Positions 25,160-33,939 of a stretch of DNA of 64,000 nt are shown here, one piece after another. The DNA is taken from contig NZ_CAJFDC010000024.1 in assembly GCF_904067045.1 (NCBI RefSeq), forward strand, positions 124,001-188,000, read 5' to 3'. Source of the DNA: Pseudomonas sp. FEN (GTDB taxonomy: Bacteria; Pseudomonadota; Gammaproteobacteria; Pseudomonadales; Pseudomonadaceae). Both the position numbers and the translations under genes were made by a program. A model generated the notes under the pieces. It had not been told where the DNA came from. It worked only from the letters and a program-made list of their open reading frames with translations, and did no database searches. Numbering within the stretch: the stretch's first letter is position 1; every line of letters starts with the position of its first letter.

Positions 25160-25951
25160 TCAGTGACGAGTCGCGATCCAGATCAGCAACCCGGCCTGGA
25201 ACATCGCGAAGGCCACCAGGCAAGTGATGGTGAAGCGCAGGCCGGTGTCTTCGCGCTTGAACTTGCTGACGCGTTCTTCCTGCTGGCGCAGCTTCACTTC
25301 CTGCTCCAGAAGGTTCTGCTCGGCCGTCTGCAGCATCTGCGCCGCTTCCAGTATTTCGACGAATTGCAGCTTTTCGGTGTTCCATTGGCTGCGCAACTCC
25401 CCAACCTGGACATCCTTGTAGCTGCCCTTGAGGTGCAGGGGATCGGCATACGCCACTTCGAAGCCCTGGACCTTGAGGAAGTGATCGCGACGCAGGCGGG
25501 TGTCTTCGTTCAAGGCGTCCTTGTTTGGCAGGGCGGCGCCGTCGACGCGGTAATGTGATCCCTTCTTCTGCGCCCAGAGCGCCGCCTGGGCGGCCAGGAA
25601 ACGCCCAATACCGCGGTTCGCCGGCTCGATCTGCAAGCCGTTTTCGGGTTCGAAATGCACGCGCTTGGTGCTGTGGTCGACCCACACGTCCAGATGGTTC
25701 TGTTCCTTGCGTACCCGTTGTCCGGGCAGTTGGATCTCCAGGCGCAACAGGCTGCGTTCCTTGCTATGGCGCTCGGCGTAGCCGAACTGGACAAAGCGCA
25801 AGGGGCGGGCACCGGTGGCGCGGTCGGTGGTCAGCGGTGCCAGGCGCAGCAGCTTGAAGTGTTCGGCCTGCACGTCCGCCCACGGCAGATCTACCGGTGC
25901 GACTTCGGCGGCTTCGGCGGTGTTTTCGGGTGAGGCTTGGGGTTCAGTCAT
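25160..25951 (-). CDS. Conserved hypothetical protein with coiled coil and C-terminal membrane anchor
   Basis: The 263-residue product has an Ala/Glu/Pro-rich N-terminus and a folded domain of about residues 30-190 with many charged residues. A coiled-coil stretch at about 200-240 (rich in Gln, Glu and Leu) is followed by one C-terminal membrane helix (LVAFAMFQAGLLIWIA) ending ATRH. It is probably a tail-anchored inner-membrane protein facing the cytoplasm. I do not recognise a named family. It is transcribed towards the flagellar cluster, which ends the chemotaxis operon on the opposite strand. Confidence 0.85.
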   Translation of the reverse strand: MTEPQASPENTAEAAEVAPVDLPWADVQAEHFKLLRLAPLTTDRATGARPLRFVQFGYAERHSKERSLLRLEIQLPGQRVRKEQNHLDVWVDHSTKRVHFEPENGLQIEPANRGIGRFLAAQAALWAQKKGSHYRVDGAALPNKDALNEDTRLRRDHFLKVQGFEVAYADPLHLKGSYKDVQVGELRSQWNTEKLQFVEILEAAQMLQTAEQNLLEQEVKLRQQEERVSKFKREDTGLRFTITCLVAFAMFQAGLLIWIATRH

Positions 25952-26110
25952 TCGGCAAGATCCTGTCCGTATCCAGCTTGCTGGTCACAATATCGCTACC
26001 GGCAATGGCTTATCGGCCGTTTTCGACAAGACTGGAGCACAAAATACCCTCGTGCCCGACGTGCGTCTTCTGGTGGCCTTGAGGGCCTCTTCGCGGCCTC
26101 GAATCGGGCG

Positions 26111-27067
26111 TCAGTGGTGCGCTAATCCGTCAATAAAGGCCAGCACCCGGCTGCCCAGCTCCGCGGCCAGGGGCAGTTGCGGGTCCTGATAGGACGCCAG
26201 CTGGCTCTTGACGTCGTTGGGCACGATGCGCAGCACATGGTTCATGCCGCCAATCAGCACTAGCTGCGCATCCGGCTTGGCGGCCTTCAGGGCCTGTGCA
26301 TCGCTGACGCCGACCTGGATATCGTTGCGGCCCTGGACGATCAACGCGGGTATCCGCAGCCGGGCGAAGGCCGCCGCCGGGTCCTGGCGAAACAGGCTGA
26401 TCAGGTAGGGCTGGACGCTGGAACGGAAAATCGGCTTCAGTGGCGCGGGGATGTCGTTGTCCGGGTGTCCGGCCTTGAGACTGTCGATCAGTTCATTGGC
26501 CCGCAACATCAAGGCCGGTGGCAGGTTATTGGCCAGTTGCTGACGTATCACGAGGTCTATGGCGCGACCGCTGCCGGCGATACTGATGAGCGCGGCGGCA
26601 TCCAGCTTGGGCGCCGCCAGGGTGGCGATCAGCGCGCCTTCGCTATGGCCGAGCAGGATCAGTGGCCCGAAACGCGGGTCGGCCTTGAGTTTCTCGCCCC
26701 AGGCCACGACATCCGCGACGTAACCCTCGACACTCAGCGTGCGCTCGTCGGGGTCGGCGGCCAGGCTGGCGGCGACACCCCGCTTGTCGAAGCGGACACT
26801 GGCGATATTATGGTTGGCCAGTACCCAGGCCAGGCGCTTGAGGCTGTCCGTGCGCCCGCCGTCGGGATTGTTGCCGTCGCGATCGGTGGGGCCGGAGCCG
26901 GAGACGAGGAGTACCACCGGCACCGGCGTGTCCGATCGGGGCAATAGCAACGAGCCGAACAGCTCGCCACTGCCGGTGTCCAGGGTGATCGGTTGTTGTA
27001 GCACGGAGGCTTGGGCAATGCCGGTAAACAGGGTCAGGGCCAGCAGAATCAATCGCAGCATCATCAC
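26111..27067 (-). CDS. Exported alpha/beta hydrolase
   Basis: The 318-residue protein has a signal peptide (about 1-20, ending GIAQASV) and an alpha/beta-hydrolase fold. The nucleophile elbow is GHSEGAL (serine near residue 146), the acid is in VQGRNDIQV and the catalytic histidine is in GGMNHVLRI. It is of the periplasmic dienelactone-hydrolase-like or peptidase-S9-related type. No substrate can be named from sequence. The two adjacent ATG codons at the start make MMMLRL; any of them may be used. It is divergent from aroC. Confidence 0.9.
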   Translation of the reverse strand: MMMLRLILLALTLFTGIAQASVLQQPITLDTGSGELFGSLLLPRSDTPVPVVLLVSGSGPTDRDGNNPDGGRTDSLKRLAWVLANHNIASVRFDKRGVAASLAADPDERTLSVEGYVADVVAWGEKLKADPRFGPLILLGHSEGALIATLAAPKLDAAALISIAGSGRAIDLVIRQQLANNLPPALMLRANELIDSLKAGHPDNDIPAPLKPIFRSSVQPYLISLFRQDPAAAFARLRIPALIVQGRNDIQVGVSDAQALKAAKPDAQLVLIGGMNHVLRIVPNDVKSQLASYQDPQLPLAAELGSRVLAFIDGLAHH

Positions 27068-27191
27068 GCCATTATTTACAAGGTGTCGGTTCGACTCGAA
27101 ACCGCCGATAAGGTTCGAGGATGAACTAAGGGGATAGCCTGAGTATACTGTTGCGCCTGGTTATCTAGATTCGAATCGCGGAGCGCCCTGC

Positions 27192-28283
27192 ATGTCCGGC
27201 AATACCTACGGCAAGCTGTTCACTGTCACCACCGCTGGCGAGAGCCATGGCCCGGCGTTGGTCGCTATTGTCGACGGCTGCCCTCCGGGTCTGGCGCTGT
27301 CCCTGGAGGATTTGCAGCGCGATCTCGATCGACGCAAGCCTGGCACCAGTCGCCACACCACCCAGCGCCAGGAAGCCGACGAAGTGGAGATCCTTTCGGG
27401 GGTTTTCGAAGGGCGCACCACCGGCTGCGCCATCGGCCTGCTGATTCGCAACACCGACCAGAAGTCCAAGGACTACTCGGCGATCAAGGACCTGTTCCGC
27501 CCGGCTCACGCCGACTACACCTATCACCACAAGTACGGCGAGCGCGATTATCGTGGTGGCGGTCGCAGTTCCGCGCGGGAAACCGCCATGCGCGTGGCGG
27601 CCGGTGCCATCGCGAAGAAATTCCTGGCCAGCCAGGGTATTGTCATCCGCGGCTACATGAGCCAGTTGGGCCCCATCGACATCCCGTTCAAGACCTGGGA
27701 CTCGGTGGAGCGGAACGCGTTCTTCTGCCCTGATCCGGACAAGGTTGCCGAGCTGGAAGCCTATATGGACCAGTTGCGGCGTGACCAGGACTCGGTCGGC
27801 GCGAAGATCACCGTGGTGGCCGAGGGCGTGATGCCGGGCCTGGGCGAGCCGATCTTCGACCGCCTGGATGCCGAGCTGGCCCATGCGCTGATGAGCATCA
27901 ACGCGGTCAAGGGCGTCGAGATCGGCGCCGGCTTTGCCTGCGTGGCCCAGCGTGGCACCGAACACCGCGACGAACTGAGCCCCGAAGGTTTCCTCAGCAA
28001 CAACGCCGGCGGCATCCTCGGCGGGATTTCCTCCGGCCAGCCGATTGTCGCGCACCTGGCGCTCAAGCCCACCTCGAGCATCACCACGCCGGGACGCTCC
28101 ATCGACGTTCACGGCAACCCGGTGGACGTGATCACCAAGGGTCGCCACGATCCTTGCGTGGGCATCCGCGCCACCCCGATCGCCGAAGCGATGATGGCGA
28201 TCGTGCTGATGGACCACCTGCTGCGTCACCGCGGGCAGAACGCGGACGTGCGGGTCACCACGCCGGTACTGGGCCAACTGTAA
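27192..28283 (+). CDS. aroC: Chorismate synthase
   Basis: AroC converts 5-enolpyruvylshikimate-3-phosphate to chorismate, using reduced FMN, in the last common step of aromatic amino acid synthesis. The 363-residue protein matches the family length. The signature motifs are present: GESHGPALVAIVDGCPPG near the N-terminus, GGRSSARETAMRVAAGAI and the conserved GGILGGISSGQPI. The flavin-binding residues therefore appear intact. The gene overlaps the MFS transporter start (TAATG). Confidence 0.98.
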   Translation: MSGNTYGKLFTVTTAGESHGPALVAIVDGCPPGLALSLEDLQRDLDRRKPGTSRHTTQRQEADEVEILSGVFEGRTTGCAIGLLIRNTDQKSKDYSAIKDLFRPAHADYTYHHKYGERDYRGGGRSSARETAMRVAAGAIAKKFLASQGIVIRGYMSQLGPIDIPFKTWDSVERNAFFCPDPDKVAELEAYMDQLRRDQDSVGAKITVVAEGVMPGLGEPIFDRLDAELAHALMSINAVKGVEIGAGFACVAQRGTEHRDELSPEGFLSNNAGGILGGISSGQPIVAHLALKPTSSITTPGRSIDVHGNPVDVITKGRHDPCVGIRATPIAEAMMAIVLMDHLLRHRGQNADVRVTTPVLGQL

Positions 28284-29443
28284 TGCCGGGAGCAGCGCTC
28301 CCCTACTGGCGGTTGTCCAGTTTCTACCTGTTCTACTTTGCGTTGCTGGGAGCGACGGCGCCGTTCCTGGCGCTGTACTTCAACCATCTGGGGTTTGCTC
28401 CGGCGCGCATTGGCGAACTGGTGGCGATTCCCATGCTGATGCGTTGCGTGGCACCGAACATCTGGGGCTGGCTGGGCGACTACAGTGGCCGGCGCCTGGC
28501 GATCGTGCGCTTCGGCGCGGTCTGCACCCTGTTGGCGTTTTCGCTGATCTTCTTCGACAAAAGCTATGGCTGGCTGGCGCTGGTCATGGCCCTGCATGCG
28601 TTTTTCTGGCACGCGGTGCTACCACAGTTCGAAGTCATCACCCTGGCGCATCTGCAGGTCCAGGGGCAGACGGCGCGCTACAGCCAGATCCGCCTGTGGG
28701 GCTCGATCGGTTTCATTCTCACGGTCGTGGCGCTCGGGCGCTTGTTCGAGTGGTTGAGCCTGGATATCTACCCGGTGGCTATTGTGGTGATCATGACGGG
28801 TATCGTCCTGAGCAGCGCCTGGGTGCCGAATGCCCAGCCGCCGAACCTTGGCCACCGCGCCTCCAGCGAAGGTTTTCTACGGCAGTTGCGCAGTCCCGGG
28901 GTGCTGGCGTTCTATGCCTGTGTCGCGCTGATGCAGATGAGCCACGGTCCGTACTACACCTTCCTGACCTTGCATCTGGAAAGCCTCGGCTACACTCGCG
29001 GGCTGATCGGCCTGCTCTGGGCGCTGGGGGTGGTGGCCGAAGTGTTGATGTTCCTGGCCATGAGCCGGATCCTCGGGCGCTTTTCGGTCCGCAGGGTATT
29101 GCTCGCCAGTTTCCTGTTGGCCGCCGTGCGCTGGCTCTTGCTGGGGGCCTTGGCCGATCAACTGCTGGTACTGCTGTTCGCCCAAGTGCTGCACGCGGCG
29201 ACTTTCGCCAGCTTTCACGCCTCGGCCATCCATTTCGTGCAACGTAGCTTCGGTGCGCGCCAGCAAGGCCAGGGGCAGGCATTATACGCCGCACTGGCCG
29301 GTACCGGCGGGGCCTTGGGCGCGTTGTACGCCGGTTATAGCTGGAACAGCCTGGGGCCGACCTGGACCTTCGGTATCGCCAGTCTCGCGGCCCTGGCCGC
29401 GGCCATTATCATTGCCACACGCATGCAAGAGGAGCGGCCATGA
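28283..29443 (+). CDS. MFS transporter (MFS_1-like family)
   Basis: This 386-residue membrane protein has about twelve predicted helices. The family-typical N-terminal part begins with YLFYFALLGATAPFLALYF and the cytoplasmic loop reads GWLGDYSGRRLA. It resembles the group that includes HcaT and LacY-like permeases. The substrate is unknown. It overlaps the aroC stop by one base and the mtnB start by 4 bases. Despite the linkage I see nothing that ties it to methionine salvage or aromatic compounds. A longer upstream frame within aroC was rejected. Confidence 0.9.
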   Translation: MPGAALPYWRLSSFYLFYFALLGATAPFLALYFNHLGFAPARIGELVAIPMLMRCVAPNIWGWLGDYSGRRLAIVRFGAVCTLLAFSLIFFDKSYGWLALVMALHAFFWHAVLPQFEVITLAHLQVQGQTARYSQIRLWGSIGFILTVVALGRLFEWLSLDIYPVAIVVIMTGIVLSSAWVPNAQPPNLGHRASSEGFLRQLRSPGVLAFYACVALMQMSHGPYYTFLTLHLESLGYTRGLIGLLWALGVVAEVLMFLAMSRILGRFSVRRVLLASFLLAAVRWLLLGALADQLLVLLFAQVLHAATFASFHASAIHFVQRSFGARQQGQGQALYAALAGTGGALGALYAGYSWNSLGPTWTFGIASLAALAAAIIIATRMQEERP

Positions 29444-30060
29444 GCCTGACCCGTGAACAACTGAGCCTGGAAATCATCGAGGCCGGGCGCTTTCTGTATG
29501 GTCGCGGCTGGTCGCCGGCTACCAGCAGCAACTATTCGACCCGCTTGTCGTCCAGCCAGGCACTGCTGACAGTGTCCGGCAAGCACAAGGGGCAACTGGG
29601 CCCGGATGATGTCCTGGCCACCGACCTTATGGGCAACAGCCTGGAGCCAGGCAAGAAACCCTCGGCGGAAACCTTGTTGCACACCCAGCTCTATGCCTGG
29701 CGAGCCGAGATCGGCGCGGTGTTGCATACCCATTCGGTGAATGCCACGGTGTTGTCGCGCACGACGCTTGGCGAGTTCATCGAGTTCGAGGACTATGAAC
29801 TGCAAAAGGCCTTCTCCGGGGTGTCGACCCATGAGTCGACGGTGCGGGTGCCGATCTTCGATAACGATCAGGATATTGCGCGCCTGGCGGCCAAGGTGCA
29901 GCCTTGGCTCGAGGCGCATCCCGATTGTGTCGGTTACCTGATCCGTGGGCACGGTCTCTACACCTGGGGCGCGCGCATGAGCGACGCACTGCGCCAGATC
30001 GAAGCGTTCGAGTTCCTCTTCGAATGCGAGTTGAAAACCCGTTCGTTGCGGCCTTCCTGA
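29440..30060 (+). CDS. mtnB: Methylthioribulose-1-phosphate dehydratase
   Basis: MtnB dehydrates 5-methylthioribulose-1-phosphate to 2,3-diketo-5-methylthiopentyl-1-phosphate in the methionine salvage pathway. The 206-residue class II aldolase-like protein has the zinc-site motif LHTHSVNATV and the C-terminal histidine in RGHGLYTWG. It starts 4 bases before the MFS stop. It is followed by mtnD and mtnC, which carry out the next two steps. The two enzymes of the upstream steps lie at the far end of the window. Confidence 0.96.
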   Translation: MSLTREQLSLEIIEAGRFLYGRGWSPATSSNYSTRLSSSQALLTVSGKHKGQLGPDDVLATDLMGNSLEPGKKPSAETLLHTQLYAWRAEIGAVLHTHSVNATVLSRTTLGEFIEFEDYELQKAFSGVSTHESTVRVPIFDNDQDIARLAAKVQPWLEAHPDCVGYLIRGHGLYTWGARMSDALRQIEAFEFLFECELKTRSLRPS

Positions 30061-30163
30061 GCCGCGGTGTTTGCACGAGCCTGTTGATTGTCTGATTATC
30101 CGGTGCGTCGGGCCGGTTCCCGAAAACCTGCCCGCGCCGACCCAAGTCGAGGAATAGAGCCCC

Positions 30164-30709
30164 ATGAGCAGCTTGTCCGTCTATCACGTTTCAACCCCGG
30201 ACCTCCCGAACAAAGTCCTCACCCACGTTGACGACATTACCTCGACCCTGGCCGAGCAAGGGGTGCGCTTCGATCGCTGGCATGCGGCCGTGCCGATTCA
30301 GCCCGGCGCCAGCCAGGAGGAAGTGATTGCCGCTTACCAGGTGCAGATCGACCGCTTGATGACTGAGCGCGGCTATATCACCGTCGATGTCGTCAGCTTG
30401 AACAGCGATCACCCACAGAAGGCCGAGTTGCGCGCCAAGTTCCTCGACGAACACCGGCATGCCGAAGACGAAGTCCGTTTCTTCGTTGCCGGGCGTGGCT
30501 TGTTCACCTTGCACATCGGCGAGTATGTCTATGCCGTGCTCTGTGAAAAGAACGACCTGATTTCGGTCCCGGCCGGTACGCCGCACTGGTTCGATATGGG
30601 AGAACAGCCGTATTTCGTTGCCATCCGACTGTTCAACAACCCCGAAGGCTGGGTCGCCCAGTTCACTGGCGCAGACATCGCCAACCGTTTCCCGCGTCTC
30701 GAAGATTGA
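30164..30709 (+). CDS. mtnD: Acireductone dioxygenase
   Basis: MtnD oxidises acireductone to the keto acid precursor of methionine (Fe form) or to off-pathway products (Ni form). The 181-residue cupin protein has the metal-binding cluster EHRHAEDEVRF (two His and one Glu) and the second His in VPAGTPHWFDMG. All ligands are present. The ATG at 30164 follows a GAGGAATAG ribosome-binding region. Its stop is 29 bases before the mtnC start. Confidence 0.97.
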   Translation: MSSLSVYHVSTPDLPNKVLTHVDDITSTLAEQGVRFDRWHAAVPIQPGASQEEVIAAYQVQIDRLMTERGYITVDVVSLNSDHPQKAELRAKFLDEHRHAEDEVRFFVAGRGLFTLHIGEYVYAVLCEKNDLISVPAGTPHWFDMGEQPYFVAIRLFNNPEGWVAQFTGADIANRFPRLED

Positions 30710-30738
30710 ACCCGCGCGCTTACCCAGAAGGACCCGAC

Positions 30739-31422
30739 ATGCCGATCAAAGCCATCCTCACGGATATCGAAGGCACTACCAGTGCAGTGAGCTTCGTCTT
30801 CGACGTGCTGTTTCCCTACGCCACCCGGCATCTGCCGGATTTTGTCCGGCAGCACGCCGAGCGCCCGGACGTGGCGGTACAACTGGGGGCGGTGCGGCTC
30901 GACAGCGGCGAGCCGGCGGCGGATGTCGAACGGGTGATCGAAATTCTTCTCGGCTGGATCGCCGAGGATCGCAAGGCCACACCGCTCAAGGCCTTGCAAG
31001 GCATGGTCTGGCAACAGGGTTATGAAGCCGGCCAGCTCAAGGGGCATGTCTACCCGGATGCGGTCCAGGCGTTACAGCAGTGGCACGCGCGGGGCTATGC
31101 ACTCTATGTCTATTCCTCGGGCTCGATCCAGGCGCAGAAGCTGATCTTCGGCTGTTCCGAGGCCGGCGACCTGTCGGCCTTGTTCAGCGGTTATTTTGAC
31201 ACCACCTCCGGCCCCAAGCGTGAAGCCCAGTCCTATCGGCACATCAGCGAAGCCATTGGCTGCCCGGTGAAGCAGATCCTGTTCCTCTCGGATATCGTCG
31301 AAGAACTCGATGCCGCGCGACAGGCTGGCATGCTGACCTGTGGTCTGGCGCGCGACGGTGGGGAGTTGCCTGGTCATCCGAATGTGAGCAACTTTGCCGA
31401 GATTGATCCGACAACACTCTAG
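30739..31422 (+). CDS. mtnC: Enolase-phosphatase E1
   Basis: MtnC enolises and dephosphorylates 2,3-diketo-5-methylthiopentyl-1-phosphate to give acireductone. The 227-residue HAD enzyme starts MPIKAILTDIEGTTSAVSF; it has the Ser/Gly motif YSSGSIQAQKLIFG, the Lys region KREAQSYRHI and LFLSDIVEELDAA. The ATG at 30739 follows CAGAAGGA; an upstream in-frame start at 30706 overlaps mtnD and lacks a ribosome-binding site. It closes the mtnB-mtnD-mtnC group. Confidence 0.96.
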   Translation: MPIKAILTDIEGTTSAVSFVFDVLFPYATRHLPDFVRQHAERPDVAVQLGAVRLDSGEPAADVERVIEILLGWIAEDRKATPLKALQGMVWQQGYEAGQLKGHVYPDAVQALQQWHARGYALYVYSSGSIQAQKLIFGCSEAGDLSALFSGYFDTTSGPKREAQSYRHISEAIGCPVKQILFLSDIVEELDAARQAGMLTCGLARDGGELPGHPNVSNFAEIDPTTL

Positions 31423-31454
31423 ACAAGGTCTTAAACGGTGGTTGAGCGGCCGGC

Positions 31455-31485
31455 TTGATTAAAACTTGAGTCGGTCTTGTATACT
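31455..31485 (+). promoter_or_regulatory. Candidate promoter of the LuxR-type gene
   Basis: TTGATT (31455-31460) and TATACT (31480-31485) are spaced by 19 bases in an AT-rich gap of 232 bases. The start would lie near 31492, leaving a leader of about 160 bases before the ATG at 31655. Nothing else recognisable is in this gap. Confidence 0.45.
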
Positions 31486-31654
31486 TTAAGTTGTAGGAAA
31501 TTGCCTGTTGAAATGTCGGGCATCCCTGTTTGTGTTTGTAGTTGCTTGTTAAATCCCCTTTCTGTGTAACTCTCTGTTTTTTGATGGGTACTTGTCTGCG
31601 GCCAATAAGACTTGGCGAAAGTTGGACGATCTATTGAAACCGGAGGAAGAAACA

Positions 31655-32029
31655 ATGATGAGCGTTCCCGAAAGGCTGGGTGCCGATGCCGTGCACAGGG
31701 CGTCGTGCAGGGTCGTTGATATTGCCGATTCGCGAGTGCGGCATAAACAGGACTTTATTCAGCCAGCCAAGGAGTCGTCCCACGTCGTCGTCCTGCCAGC
31801 GTTGAGCAAGCCGCGCAGGTGCAGGCTTTCCAAGAGCAAGATATTGAGTGAGAAAGAGCTGGAAGTGTTGCGCTGGGCGCGGGCGGGCAAAACCGTCTGG
31901 GAAATCAGCGTTATTCGCAATGTTTCCGAAGCGACGGTCAAGTTCCATCTGCGCAATATCTATCACAAGCTGGGTGTGAGTAACCGTGCCCATGCCGTGG
32001 GCGAGGCGGTGAATCGTGGGTTGGTCTGA
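31655..32029 (+). CDS. Short LuxR-type helix-turn-helix regulator without a sensor domain
   Basis: The 124-residue protein ends in a GerE/LuxR DNA-binding domain (about 60-124) with ILSEKELEVLRWARAGKT, the recognition region SEATVKFHLRNIYHKLGV and the typical ending NRAHAVGEAVNRGLV. The first 60 residues have no recognisable autoinducer-binding or receiver domain. The ATG at 31655 follows a CGGAGGAAG site about 8 bases upstream. Such solitary LuxR-type proteins in fluorescens-group Pseudomonas often sit alone and may act with another regulator. The target is unknown. Confidence 0.88.
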   Translation: MMSVPERLGADAVHRASCRVVDIADSRVRHKQDFIQPAKESSHVVVLPALSKPRRCRLSKSKILSEKELEVLRWARAGKTVWEISVIRNVSEATVKFHLRNIYHKLGVSNRAHAVGEAVNRGLV

Positions 32030-32107
32030 CAGGGCCGCGGCCACTTGCAGGCTGCAAGCCGAAGCGGCGGTAGAGAGTCCGCCATACTTCGGCTCGTAGC
32101 CGGCTGG

Positions 32108-32380
32108 TTATTGATAGGTCGGCAGCGCAAAGCGGTTCTGGCTTTGCAGCAGGGCAATGGAGGGCAGTTCACCGGGCTCGCTGGCGAGGTCGCGGCGAAT
32201 AGCGCTGATCACCCAGGTGAGTTGTTCGGCAGTGTGTAATTGCGCGTAGGAAACCGAGCGCCGGACTTGCTTGCCGTTGCTGTCCTGCAGGGTTAACAGA
32301 ATGCCACCGTCCGGACGCGGTTGGGTCGTGACCTTGTGGTTGGAAAATACCGAAGCGAACTTTTCCTGAATCAGGCTCAT
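32108..32380 (-). CDS. DUF3509 family protein
   Basis: The 90-residue product has the DUF3509 pattern, beginning MSLIQEKFASVFS and containing QPRPDGGILLTLQD and LTWVISAIRRDLA. This family is found almost only in Pseudomonas and has no known function. The ATG at 32380 is supported by AAGGAG on the minus strand 9 bases upstream; an open frame continues upstream for 49 codons but shows no conserved sequence. It is cytoplasmic and convergent with the LuxR-type gene. Confidence 0.85.
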   Translation of the reverse strand: MSLIQEKFASVFSNHKVTTQPRPDGGILLTLQDSNGKQVRRSVSYAQLHTAEQLTWVISAIRRDLASEPGELPSIALLQSQNRFALPTYQ

Positions 32381-32708
32381 CTCTATTGACTCCTTTTCGC
32401 TCATGAAGGGCATGGCGTTATGAGTGCAGTGATTGTGCCAGCATGGTTTTTTTAAAAAGTCGTTATAAAGCATGGAGTTATATTTTTTCTGATTCTTCGG
32501 AGTCGTGCATTTTGCAAGATTGGCCATCGTGCATCCTGCATTTTACCGATGTTCGGCCATTCGGCGAGGCCAAGGCGCCGGGCTGCCCAACCCCTTCTAT
32601 TGATTGTTTCTATGGCCGCGCTTGAAAAATAAGGCATGACAGCACGCGGGGGGCTCGGGAAACTGAAGGCCTTCGCAGCCATGTCCGAGCAACGCCAAGG
32701 AGATCTCT
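32381..32708. other. Gene-free AT-rich gap between DUF3509 and ankyrin genes
   Basis: These 328 bases hold the divergent promoters of the two neighbours. The central part (about 32,440-32,560) is AT-rich, with TTTTTTTAAAAA and TATAAAG. Two TGCA-N3-TGCA units (32506-32516 and 32530-32540) are spaced 24 bases start to start. No conserved open frame or RNA structure was recognised. Confidence 0.5.
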
Positions 32709-33227
32709 ATGTCCGACCAGCCCTTACAAATGACCGAAGAGCAAGCCGCCGAGTTCGCCGAGCAGGTGTTCGATGTGGCGCGCAAGGGTGATGCGGCGCT
32801 GCTGGCGGCCCTGTTGAGCAAAGGCTTGCCAGCGAACCTGCGCAACCACAAGGGCGACACCTTGCTGATGTTGGCCAGCTATCATGGGCACGCCGATGCG
32901 GTGCGCGTGCTGCTCGAGTACCAGGCCGACCCGCAGATACGCAATGATAATGGTCAGAGCCCGGTTGCCGGGGCGGCGTTCAAGGGCGACCTGGAGATGG
33001 TCAGGCTGCTGATCGAGGGCGGGGCCGAGGTCGAAGGGGCGTCGAAGGACGGCCGCACGGCGCTGATGATGGCGGCGATGTTCAATCGCACGGCGATTGT
33101 CGATTACCTGCTCGGCCAGGGGGCTGATCCCCGGGCCCAGGACGCCAATGGCGTCACCGCGCTGGCAGCCGCGCAGACCATGGGCGCGCAGGACACGGCA
33201 GCGCAGTTGCAGAAGATCCTGGGCTGA
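32709..33227 (+). CDS. Ankyrin repeat protein
   Basis: The 172-residue protein has no signal peptide and consists of about four ankyrin repeats. They are recognisable as GDTLLMLASYHGHADAVRVL, GQSPVAGAAFKGDLEMVRLL, GRTALMMAAMFNRTAIVDYL and GVTALAAAQTMGAQDTA. It is a short cytoplasmic adaptor-type protein of a kind common in Pseudomonas, with no clear partner. The ATG at 32709 follows AAGGAGATCTCT. It is followed directly by an unrelated gene. Confidence 0.93.
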   Translation: MSDQPLQMTEEQAAEFAEQVFDVARKGDAALLAALLSKGLPANLRNHKGDTLLMLASYHGHADAVRVLLEYQADPQIRNDNGQSPVAGAAFKGDLEMVRLLIEGGAEVEGASKDGRTALMMAAMFNRTAIVDYLLGQGADPRAQDANGVTALAAAQTMGAQDTAAQLQKILG

Positions 33228-33319
33228 TGTTATTGAGGCTGACCCGGACCATAAGCCAGCCCCAGCCAGAATTGGTGTATTCTTCGCGGCCGTCATTTTC
33301 CCTGTTGCAGGACCTGCCC

Positions 33320-33850
33320 ATGAAAACCGCCCTCGCCGAACTCATCAGCAAAATCAGCTCCGGTTGCATGGGCGAGGCCGAAATCCTGCGGATCGCTGAT
33401 GAAGCGGCCCAGGCCTATGCCGATGCGGCAGGCTTTCTGGTGGCCAATCCGGACATCAACTACGACGACAGCTTTCCGATGCCCCTGGGCGAGTGGGTGG
33501 TCGTGGGCAGCTTACCCGAGACCGTGCTGTTCCAGGCCGACACCTATATGGAGCTGTTCACCCGGATCGTCGAGTCCTTCGGCAAGGACGTGCCTTTCAA
33601 TATCAAGCCCAAGCAGTTGGCCAAGGTTGAAGCCTTGACCGCCTTGAACCGCATTCAGGTGCAACTGAGCAGCATGAACCCGGAAATGGGCGGCTACGTA
33701 CTGGTGAATTTCAGCCAGTTGCTGGACGACGAACTCCAGGCGGTGCTGGTCTATGGTAATGATCTGCCGCGGGTACTGGCCCTGTGCGAGGAGCTCGGGA
33801 TTGCCGCCGCGCCCGCCCTGGAAGCGCAGCGGATCGCAGTGCACGTCTGA
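33320..33850 (+). CDS. Conserved hypothetical protein of 176 residues
   Basis: The protein begins MKTALAELISKISSGCMGEAE and is acidic, soluble and without membrane segments. The GCAGGA site 6-11 bases upstream supports the ATG at 33320. A longer frame from 33227 would add 31 unsupported residues upstream. Several Pseudomonas genomes are expected to have this small protein next to the ankyrin gene. No catalytic motif is visible and I do not recognise its function. Confidence 0.75.
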   Translation: MKTALAELISKISSGCMGEAEILRIADEAAQAYADAAGFLVANPDINYDDSFPMPLGEWVVVGSLPETVLFQADTYMELFTRIVESFGKDVPFNIKPKQLAKVEALTALNRIQVQLSSMNPEMGGYVLVNFSQLLDDELQAVLVYGNDLPRVLALCEELGIAAAPALEAQRIAVHV

Positions 33851-33939
33851 GCCGCCGGCTTCGAGATAATTGCAAGAAAGTGAACCCTGGTGGCGAGCGG
33901 CTATCCTATGAGGGCAGATCCTCATCAAGGAGCAAGACC

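Noticed and set aside
27108..27115. GCCGATAA before aroC as a FliA -10 element
   Set aside because: No TCAA/TAAA box at 15-16 bases upstream and aroC is not a motility gene.
28154..28282. N-terminal extension of the MFS transporter into aroC
   Set aside because: Adds 43 Arg/Pro-rich residues of aroC shadow; the ATG at 28283 gives a normal MFS N-terminus.
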